From Neofusicoccum parvum (Eukaryota > Ascomycota > Dothideomycetes > Botryosphaeriales > Botryosphaeriaceae): a stretch of DNA of 64,000 bases. The notes beneath the pieces were generated by a model, which made no database searches, was not told the DNA's origin, and saw only the letters and a list, made by a program, of their open reading frames with translations. The number at the start of each line of letters is the position of its first letter. The first letter of the stretch is position 1. Below, in pieces: positions 55,808 through 64,000 of this stretch. The translations under genes were made by a program, and so were the position numbers. The stretch spans positions 248,001 through 312,000 of the forward strand of contig CP087207.1 of the NCBI GenBank assembly GCA_020912385.1, given 5' to 3'.

Positions 55808-56449
55808 GATGCTTCAAACACTTGGGAACGGCGTTCATCCGTGATCGGAAAGATAAGTGCAGCGATAAAGCTGATATCATCCTCTTTCTTCCATCAAGTC
55901 ACTCTTCTCAGTTTCTTCTCCCGTTTTCTCCCCCTTTCCAACTTTCAGTCGGAAAATTATCCCTCGCTGCGCTTCTCTACTACCAGCCAATACTCTCTTT
56001 TCTCCCTCGCATCTCTAGCGCGTCATTCTTTAGAGTTTTATAGATCGTTCAAGTCTTAGTCCGGAACTGAGCACTTTTGAAAGTCACATCCGCATCGTTT
56101 TCATGGAATGCACTTCGTGTCCACGCCCATGTTTTGATTTATGATTTTCTCCCGGCTCAGTTCTATTTATTGCTTTTGCAAATTGTTGTTCCTGCATCTC
56201 GCCAAGCCCGTACCTTATCTACCATCGCAGATCCCGCCTTTCCCCGCACGGCTGTCATCATCAGCAGCTGTGCCTATCTCGGCCTGGCCACGACAGGAGC
56301 CGCGTGCAACCCACTTCTGCGACACTGCAGAAAGGCTGCAGATGGCCGATATTACCGACAAAGCGGGCGATACGAGACGGAAGAGCGGTCAATAAATAAG
56401 GCTGCGCGCGCCGCCGGCGTCGCTGACCGCAAGCCCGCCGCACATCACC
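55808..56449. other. intergenic, promoter of the carboxylesterase
   Basis: 640 bp with long pyrimidine-rich stretches (TC-rich around 55880-56040), common ahead of fungal transcription starts. No gene seen. Confidence 0.5.
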
Positions 56450-58354
56450 ATGCCGTCGCTGCACCCGCTGCTCCCGGCAGCCCTGCTGCTCCTCGCGCGC
56501 ATCGCCTTCGTCGCCGCGGACCCCGTCGTCGCCGTCCGCAACGGCAGCTATGCCGGCCTGCACCTCCCGCAGTTCGGCCAGGACCTGTTCCTGGGCATGC
56601 CGTACGCGCAGGACGCCGGCGGCGCGAATCGCTTCCGCGTCCCGCAGGCGCTGACCGAGACCTGGAACGGCACGCGGCCGGCCACGAATTACAGCCACGC
56701 GTGCCCGGACGCCGATCCGGCGGATGATGCGGTGTATGGGATGAGCGAGAACTGCTTGAGTGTCAACGTCGTGAGGCCGGCGGGACTGGGTGCGGAGGCG
56801 AAGATGCCGGTGCTGGTTTGGATCCATGGGGGGAGGTGAGTGCGCGATCGATGCATGGCGTGCGGGCGGGGCTGGTTGGGGGCTGACTGGACGTGTGCAG
56901 CTACCAGCAGGGGACCAGCGGGTTGCCGAATTACAACCTCACCTATATCGTGCAGAGGTCTGTGGAGATCGGTAAGCCGATCATTGGCGCGAGTATCAAT
57001 TACCGGAAGGGTGGGTGGGGGAATATGTATTCGATTGAAATTCAGGTGAGATGAAGACTGAGCGAGCCTTCACGAATTGCGGCTAATATCTGTCCAAGGG
57101 CTCCGGTAACACGAACATCGCTCTTCGAGATATGCGAAAGGCACTTGCGTGGATCCAGGAGAATATCGAGCCTTTTGGTGGAGATCCGTCAGTTATTTCA
57201 TCCATCCATGTTGGCCCCCTTTTTCTGACCGAGTTGCAGCGGCTCCGTTACTATCTGGGGTGAATCGTCGGGATCGTTCGCAGTGGTAAGAGGCAAGGAC
57301 GGAGCCATCGTAAACCTACACTGACATTGAAAAGGGTCAACTGCTCATGACATACGGAGGACGTACCGACGGGCTCTTCCACCGTTCAATCCAAGAAAGC
57401 GGCAGTGCAGCCACAGCCTGGTACAACGGCTCGTCGTGGTACCAACCCATCTACGACAAGATCGTCGACCAAGTCAACTGCAGCGCCGCCATCGACACCC
57501 TCGCCTGCCTCCGCACCGTGCCGTACGACACCCTCTACCCCTTCCTCAACTCGTCCATCGTCGGCGGACCCGGCTTCTACCCCACCGTCGACGGCGACAT
57601 CATGCCCGCCTACCCAACCGAACTCCTGCACACCGGCCGCTTCGCCCACGTCCCGCACCTCTACGGCACCAACACCGACGAGGGCACCGACAACGCCCCC
57701 GCCGACGGCACCATCAACACCGACGCGGACCTGCGCCACTATCTCCTGCACCGCACCGGCTTTAACTTCCCCCCAGCCACCGTCGACCGGCTCCTCGAGC
57801 TCTACCCAGACGACCCGGCCGCCGGCATCCCGGCCAACACGGGCGCGGAGCGCTTCGCGGATCTGGGCTGGCAGTACAAGCGGGTGGCGGCCATCGTCGG
57901 CGACGCCTTCTACCACGCGCCGCGGCTGGACGACGCCCGGCACTACGCGGCGGGGACGACGGCGACGTACGTGTACCGGTTCAACACGCGGGCCTTCGTC
58001 AACGCGACGACGGCCAACAGCACCGACTACGTGGGCACGCTGGCGCCGGCCAGCAAGGGCGTCTCGCACTTCACCGAGGTCGCGTTCGTCATGGGCAACC
58101 CGGCGTTCACGGGGCCGTGGCCCGAGTACAGGGCGCTGAGCGCGGTGATGGGGGCGCAGTGGGTGCGGTTTGCGCACGCAGGTGACCCGAACGGGGAGGG
58201 ATTGCCGGCGTGGCCGAGGTACGGGGACGGCGCGGACGGCAGCAATCTGGTGCTGCAGACGGAGGCGCAGGGGGGTGCGTACGTGGAGGCGGACACGTAC
58301 AGGCTGGCGGGGAGGGAGTTCTTGACGGAGTGGGCGAGGAGGAGGCATGTTTGA
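56450..58354 (+). CDS. secreted type-B carboxylesterase/lipase
   Basis: Five exons: 56450-56835, 56901-57045, 57099-57187, 57240-57285 and 57335-58354; introns of 65, 53, 52 and 49 bp. The product is 561 aa, the usual length. It hydrolyses carboxylic esters. Seen: signal peptide (PSLHPLLPAALLLLARIAFV, cut near residue 23), ENCLSVNV, the oxyanion segment VWIHGG, nucleophile Ser216 in IWGESSGSFAV (made only by splicing), the acid residue in YGTNTDEGT, and the catalytic His in GVSHFTEVAFVMGN. More than ten N-X-S/T sequons fit secretion. GESSG replaces the commoner GESAG. Substrate unknown (plant, lipid or mycotoxin esters are all possible). Confidence 0.93.
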
Positions 58355-60152
58355 GCGAGCGAGTTAGGGCGGGGGGAAAGAGAGGAGGTGAGGGAGATGG
58401 GGGAGTCGTCAGACGGGCTGGGTGACCTGGTGGCTTTGGAAGGGGAGGGCCAGACGGGTAGTCGGCTAGCGGGCGATGGTGGCGCCGGAGAGTTTGCGTA
58501 AGGCACTTTCAGTCTTCAGCAGTCACACCTTGGCGCCCGCTGATGTGCCATCTCGTTTGGGTGCTCATCTGGCCCATCTACTCACGCCTCGTCATCAAAC
58601 AAAGACACATGCCGCCTGCAGGCCCCATTCCATCAGGACCCTCGCGCTTCCTCGCTCTTGCTTTCAACACAACACACAGCCTGGCTCTCCGCAGGCAAGC
58701 CCTCCCCAGTCTCGTTCATGCGTTGGGGTTCGAGAAGCCCAATGCGGAAGCAGTCCAGCGGTGCCAAGGCGTGTCTGAGGGTTGCAACGCCGATGACGAA
58801 GCCGCTTGCTAAGAGCGTGACGGAAAGAGCCGAGCGAAGCTTGGAGAAAGCCTAGACGCGTCGAAGCATTTTGCTTAAGGCTGAGCAACTTGCAAGGAAG
58901 AGACGGGGATGCGAGGCTGCGGAGCTCGGGCGTTCAGCCCTGAAGCAAGCGCACCCGCAGCGCCGGCGAGTGCGAAATCGGCGGAGGCCGGAGCGGAAGG
59001 CGCGCGCTCAGATCGGGAGAGGGCGAAGTGGGCGGCTTGGCGCGTTTCCTCGCGGCCTTAAAGGTGATGTGTTAACGGGCGTGGTGTCAGGCATCCGTAC
59101 GCGTGGCCCGGCCTGTTGCGCAGCGCGGCCGCGCTCTCATTGGCCCAGTGTTTCACTCTGCACCTGCCCCCCGGGCTGCCGAGCCCCATCCGGCCGCCGA
59201 CAGAGTTACGGCCTTGTGCTCAGGTCCACCTGTCGGGCCTGCTGGGAGCCGCGGCCGTTTTCCGCGGCCTCGGGCGAGGTGGGATGGGCCTCTGACCAAT
59301 ATACCACCATCACCTGCCCGGTCCGTCGCTCCAGCAGGCGGCGCTGGTCCCATCCTCACACCGCGCCTGCAGGCGCCGCCCGCCTGCGCCGGCTGGCCGG
59401 CGTCATTGGCTCCCCGGCTCCCGTGTGGTCCACTGCCGGCAGCTGGGCATGCGTATGCACGCAACGTACCTGCAGCGTCCTTCATTTGGGCAGCCAGGTG
59501 GAGGCGCCGACGCCACAGCCAGGCCCCGGCCAATGGCCTGCGCGAGCGCGCGCTGCAGCTGGGTCGCGGCCGGGGCTAGCAGAGCCTGCCAAACGCGCGC
59601 CGCGGCCGCCGTCATCTCAGCAGGAAGTAGGCGGGATATAGGCGGGCGTGCATGAACGCTCAGACGCCGGGCCACCAACGGCAGGCGGCGCAATGGGGGA
59701 GGTGTAATAGGCGTCATGTATACCTGCCCGATTGCGATAGGCCGGGTTTCTCCTCCAGCTAATCTGGCCGGTGGCGCTGCTGCTTGCACGGCTGCCCTGG
59801 GCGCGCGCCCCGCTGCCGCTACTGCTGCCACTGCCGCTGCTGCGCTGGTGTGCTGCGCGTGATAGGGAAAGAACCGCGCCGGCGCTTGACTCGCCCGCCA
59901 CCACTTGTACGTTTGCAGACCGCCCGTTGCCAAGGGTGTCTGGCAGGAGGGCGTGGCTGCTCCGAGACAGTTTTTTTCTGCGATGTTCTGCGCGGATGCC
60001 GGGCTGCGGCGCTGTGTATAAGAGTTGGCGTGGCTGCGCCGTCCCTTGGGGTTGATCCAGAACCAAGCCCACCAAGCCTTCTTCTACGACTCACCCGCCA
60101 ATCTAAACGACACTCCTCTGTCTCTTCGACCACTCGCCCTCCGCCAGACAGC
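58355..60152. other. intergenic, no gene supported
   Basis: 1.8 kb, very GC-rich from 58870 to 60000. Open frames of 120-250 codons occur in several phases on both strands at once, as expected from base composition, and show no domain. The right end is the promoter of the small secreted-protein gene. Confidence 0.5.
60017..60022 (+). promoter_or_regulatory. TATA box of the 134-aa secreted-protein gene
   Basis: TATAAG 131 bp before the ATG at 60153, followed by a CT-rich leader. Confidence 0.45.
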
Positions 60153-60785
60153 ATGCGTTTCACTCTCGCCGCTCCCCTCGCCGCCTTGGCGCTCTCTGCC
60201 TCCGCGGCGCCCGCCGTCGTCGCCAGGTCGAGCACCAGCGGCTGCACCGTCTCGCTCGAGAGCACCATGACCACGCCCGCCAGCCCGGCCGAGAACATCC
60301 TCATGAGTAAGTGGCCGCCCGCCCGGCCAGCGCCCAGCCACGCACGCCACTGACTCCGGCGCCCGCAGAGACGATGATCAAGTGGAACAACTCCACCTCC
60401 GGGTCTGGATTCTCCTCGGTATGTCTCACTCCCCACCCGCGCCCTCCACCTTAACCCCGAGACCATCACGACATCATCACCACACCTAATATACAGCCTG
60501 CACCCGGACACCGCCCACCAGCATCCCCACACCTCGGCGTTAACAGCGCTGCTCGGACCTGGCCGCTGACAGGACCCAAAACAGAGCTACTGCGACTGGA
60601 GCAACACCACCAGAGCGCCCTTCTCGGTCTTCTTCTACGCCGACACCATCCCGGACTACGAGACCACGGACGAGCTGGCCGCCGTGCTGGACACGTGGGT
60701 CGGCACGTGGCTGGTGTCGTCGAACAGCACCCCGGCTAGCGGCCGGCCCGGTGACTACAATGTCACCGCCGTGACCTGCGTTTGA
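60153..60785 (+). CDS. small secreted protein, unknown function
   Basis: Three exons: 60153-60306, 60369-60418 and 60585-60785, with introns of 62 bp (GTAAGT..GCAG) and 166 bp (GTATGT, GCTGAC branch, ACAG). The product is 134 aa. Signal peptide MRFTLAAPLAALALSASA is cut near residue 19. The mature part has three cysteines (31, 71, 133), several N-X-S/T sequons (WNNSTS, WSNTT, SSNST, YNVTA) and aromatic strands (FSVFFYADTI, WVGTWLV). No catalytic motif recognised. The single-base phase of exon 1 and the double-base phase of exon 2 fit exactly. It could be an effector or a wall-associated protein; the odd cysteine count leaves one unpaired. Confidence 0.78.
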
Positions 60786-61072
60786 AGGAGACGATGATGA
60801 TGATGGGATGGGGAAGGGGATGGGGACGGAGTTTTTCTTTTCTTCTCGAGGGGCCGAAAAAGAATTACATATATCACTTGCATGGGAACGACTGGGATGG
60901 GCTTCGCGTCTGCGCTTTCGCAATGTATAGAGCATCGGAGGGGATTTCTGGTTCAGCTTTCTTTTCTTCGTTATATCAATCTTGACTTACTCATCCGCCT
61001 TCGGGAATCCAATTTCATCAGTTCATACCCAACTCCAGACCCAAGAGGAAAAAACCCAGCCGTGACGCATCA

Positions 61073-64000
61073 TTACATGTAGAACATCGTGTCCCTCAGC
61101 TTCGCGTGCACCAGCACGTCCGACTCGCTGACCCTCCCCTCCTGCGCGCCTCCCGCGCCCGCCACCTCGGACGACGCGGCCGACGGCGCGGCGCTGTCGA
61201 ACACGTCGCTCAGGTACGCCCTGCCGCGCTCGCACGCGATGTCGGCGTAGTACGCGGGCGGGCACAGGCTGACGGCCTTGGTGGCGCGGCCGAACAGGTA
61301 GCACAGGCTGAGCGTCAGGTCCTCCAGCACGTCGGCCGTATTCCTGAACGGCGGCGGCGGCTTCTTGGTACCGCCGTAGTGGGCACGGAAGATCTCGTCC
61401 AGGACGACGTAGTAGTGCGCTGGCCGCGCCGTGCCCTGCAGCGCGGCGTGCGCCTGCAGGAAGAAGTCCCAGTTGCGGGCTTCGGTGACGCCGCGGTCGA
61501 CCACCGTGCCCGGCTTGGTGTTGCCCGACCGGTCGCCGTCGGCCTCCTTGGTCGGGTAGAAGCGCGTGTGGTGCCGCTTGCCCACCACCACCACCGTGAG
61601 CCGCGGCAGCCCGCGCTTCTGCGCGTCCGCCGGGTAGAGCGCCGTGCACGCGGCCCGCAGCCGCGGGATCTCCTGCGAGAGCACGAGCGGGTACTGGCCC
61701 TCCGAGACGCCGTCGCGGTAGACGAGGATGTTTTCGGGGAGCGCGGCGTGCTTGCCCTTGGTGCGCCAGAGGTTGAGGCGCGAGGTCAGCATGGTGGTGA
61801 GGTCTACGACCATCTCCTGGCGTGCGGTGGTTTGGATGGACAGCGTAGCGGGCCATTGGCCGAGGCGTTTATCGATGCTGGCGACCATGGCGGCGATGCT
61901 GGGGGCGGTCGAGGCGGAGTCCGGGGAAGGATGGGTGACGTCGATGCCGACAATCATGGTTTTGTCCATGTCGAGGTGCGTGCTGGTGTCGATGGTGTGG
62001 TTGACGCCGCCAAGCTTGAGGTTGAACTTGAGCGCCACGTTGCGGAAGTACTGGTCCTGTCCGCGCTCCTTTGAGATCTTGCTACCGTCGGCGCAGATGG
62101 TGTGCACGCCGTACTTGACGTCGCCAAGCCGCTTGATGCGGTTGTACACCGGAAGCTTCTTGTTGATGCCCGGGAAGATGATGAAAAGCAGGTCCAGCCC
62201 CTTGGATGCCCTCTCAAACATGGCGTCGAGCTGCGGGTCATCCTCGTCCCGGATCTGCAACCTCTTCCCTGCCATGGGCGCGTCCACAGGAGCGCCGGTC
62301 TCCTGCAGAGCCTTGGTGAAATTTGCCATCAGCGGTTGGAGGTCGCTTTCCCTCACCGTGTCTGGATAGCCAGGCATGGAGAGAAGCAGGTACGACCACT
62401 TCTTGAGAGGCGTGCCCGAGGCGTAGAACTGAAGTTTCAGCAGGTTCCAAGATCCTCCACGCAGCTGGGCGCTCTTGTTCTGCTTATACAGAACTTTGGG
62501 CTCGTTGAGGATGCGCCCAGAGACGGTGATCAAGTCCTTCGGGACCGAGATGCCAAATTGAGCCTGGTTCCATGGTTAGTTCTAAACCAGTATCATCGAG
62601 ACTCCTACGCTTACCAGGTGAACATTTCCCTTCTCGTCAAGTCCTACGGTTTGGTAACCATCCTTGACAATCGCGTTCGCATTCTGTCCCGGTGGGCGGA
62701 CGGCAGCCCTAATCATCTGCGCCGTTTGGTCACCGTCGAGCTTTTTCTTGGAGGGTTGCGCGGGCATGACCACGCCAACTTCCGGAGGAAGATATGTTGG
62801 GTTCTGGTTAGTTCCAACGTTGACGACCGGAAGCGAAGGATCCGCAATCTTTCTTCCGTAGGCTATCTTTATTTTTAGAGCAGGCACACTTGTAACTTAA
62901 TGACGGTTGTTTACCTTGCACAAAGAAGTCGTATACGCTAATGTAGCGGCCACCGGAGGACTGCTCAGGCTTCGCAGGACCCGCTGGCTTGCCCTTGCCT
63001 TTTCCCTTCCCCTTCCCTGATCCTTGGGATGTTTGTGGCGCACTATCCATCCAGAACTCCACGTCTCTTGGCCCTGCGCCGTACGCCTTCACTCTGGGCG
63101 GATGCTCCAGAGATCGGCCGTCGTACTTGTTGGCAAACGCGGAGACAGTCTTGATTCTAAGCAGGACTTCGCCCTTCTTGTTCTTTTTTTCCGGCAAATG
63201 GGTGGTCCTGATTTTGAGCTTATTTATGAACTTCTCGAGCCGAAGCTTGTTGTGAATTCCGTATTTCCGCATCAAGTGGTCCAAGGGAATGTCCTGATAG
63301 AAGGCGCCGTAGCTGACATTGACGTTGACGAGCACACGGCAGGTCGCCATCCGTACACTAGAGAAGAAGCCTCGGATGGCATCCAGTCCAGAACCAAGAT
63401 CCCACTTCTCCGAATCGGAGCCAACGGCGAAGGTCTTGCTTTTTCCGATTGCAGCAAGATTGCCGGTGGACTTGGCATGGTGGTTCATGAAAATGTTGAA
63501 GGCCTGGACCATGGCATCTTCGTCACCATATCGAGTGTTCATGTTCGTGGATGTCAAGTATTCCAGGAGATTGGCAACGCTCAGACTGTTCGTAAATTTG
63601 AGACGGATGTTGTAAGTCTGGGCGTTCGGCAGCGGCTCATCTTCACCTTCGGCGCGGTACTGGAGCTTGACAACAATCTCATCCCTCTCAAGCTTCTTCC
63701 TTGAGATTAGCGTTGACTTGTAGTCCGTGACGATATCGGACGAGAGAGGCTTCAGCTCAGCCGTCTCTAGTAGTAGTCGGACAAGCTGTTCCTGCTTCTT
63801 GCCCTTCGCTTCTGGGACAACAGCAACGTCGTAGCGGTAAAGCACAAGATCCTTTTGGGGGACCAGCTCAAAGTAGTTCGCCCACAAGGTGACGGGCGTG
63901 CCCCTGGTGCCGAAGCCAGGACGGACAGGAAGCCCGCCGTCCAGATTCAAGCGCTCAAGCCCGTGTGTATCAGCAGCGGCCTTCTGAATGGCGTTCTCGG
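61073..64000 (-). CDS. Argonaute, QDE-2 type (5' end missing)
   Basis: Exons 64000-62915 (open at the window edge), 62862-62615 and 62563-61073; introns of 52 and 51 bp. About 941 residues are present, so only the N-terminus is lost. It is the RNA-silencing effector that holds a small guide RNA and binds or slices complementary RNA. Seen in order: N domain (VTLWANYFELVPQKDLVLYRYDV), linker and PAZ (CRVLVNVNVSYGAFYQDIPL, YISVYDFFVQ), a Gly/Lys linker (GKGKGKGKGK) inside the PAZ region, MID (GISVPKDLITVSGRIL), and PIWI with VGIDVTHPS, VYRDGVSEGQ and PPAYYADIACERGR. The catalytic set reads Asp, Asp and Asp (YAD in place of YAH). It ends in LRDTMFYM. Role in quelling or transposon control is inferred from the family. 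Confidence 0.94.

Noticed and set aside
61073..63950. Argonaute as two or three separate genes or a pseudogene
   Set aside because: The breaks coincide with two short GT..AG introns that restore one frame from the N domain to PIWI.

Overview
The window is nuclear DNA of a filamentous ascomycete (Pezizomycotina; Dothideomycetes is a plausible but unproven guess). It is gene-sparse. Genes are intron-poor or carry short introns (about 50-90 bp) with GT..AG ends and CTGAC-type branch sites. The content is typically fungal: HET-domain proteins, a NACHT/ankyrin NLR, a DUF3176 membrane protein, a QDE-2-type Argonaute, small secreted cysteine proteins and a fungal-type LINE. I rebuilt splice structures by hand; every junction was checked for GT..AG ends and reading phase.

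Region by region. 1-1671: a HET-domain protein running off the left edge. 2975-7840: three co-oriented metabolic genes (stilbene-cleaving-type carotenoid oxygenase, SnoaL-like protein, NmrA-like oxidoreductase). 8415-10844: a second HET protein. 11442-14306: a Kex2-type eight-cysteine secreted protein and a Ser/Thr-rich single-pass membrane protein. 15582-17521: a six-exon secreted histidine acid phosphatase (phytase family). 18257-20266: a DUF3176 membrane protein. 23139-26346: a P1B copper ATPase whose rebuilt first exons add a 240-residue Cys/His-rich tail. 26515-32190: an apparently complete LINE with two intact ORFs, a pentanucleotide tail and a 14-bp target duplication. 32268-36463: a five-exon NLR (alpha/beta hydrolase, NACHT, ankyrin), head-to-head with a stand-alone hydrolase of the same family at 37482-39122. 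39490-48310: housekeeping genes (mitochondrial MRS2 Mg channel, F-box-like protein, TRM44 tRNA methyltransferase) and a multi-pass membrane protein. 48311-55079: 6.8 kb with no gene I can support. 55080-60785: a five-exon orphan gene, a secreted carboxylesterase and a small secreted protein. 61073-64000: most of an Argonaute, cut at the right edge.

Functionally, three themes recur: non-self recognition or cell death (two HET proteins, the NLR and its hydrolase neighbour), interaction with the environment (secreted esterase, phosphatase, small secreted proteins, copper export, stilbene cleavage), and genome defence (Argonaute) alongside an apparently intact transposon. No tRNA, rRNA or CRISPR array was recognised.
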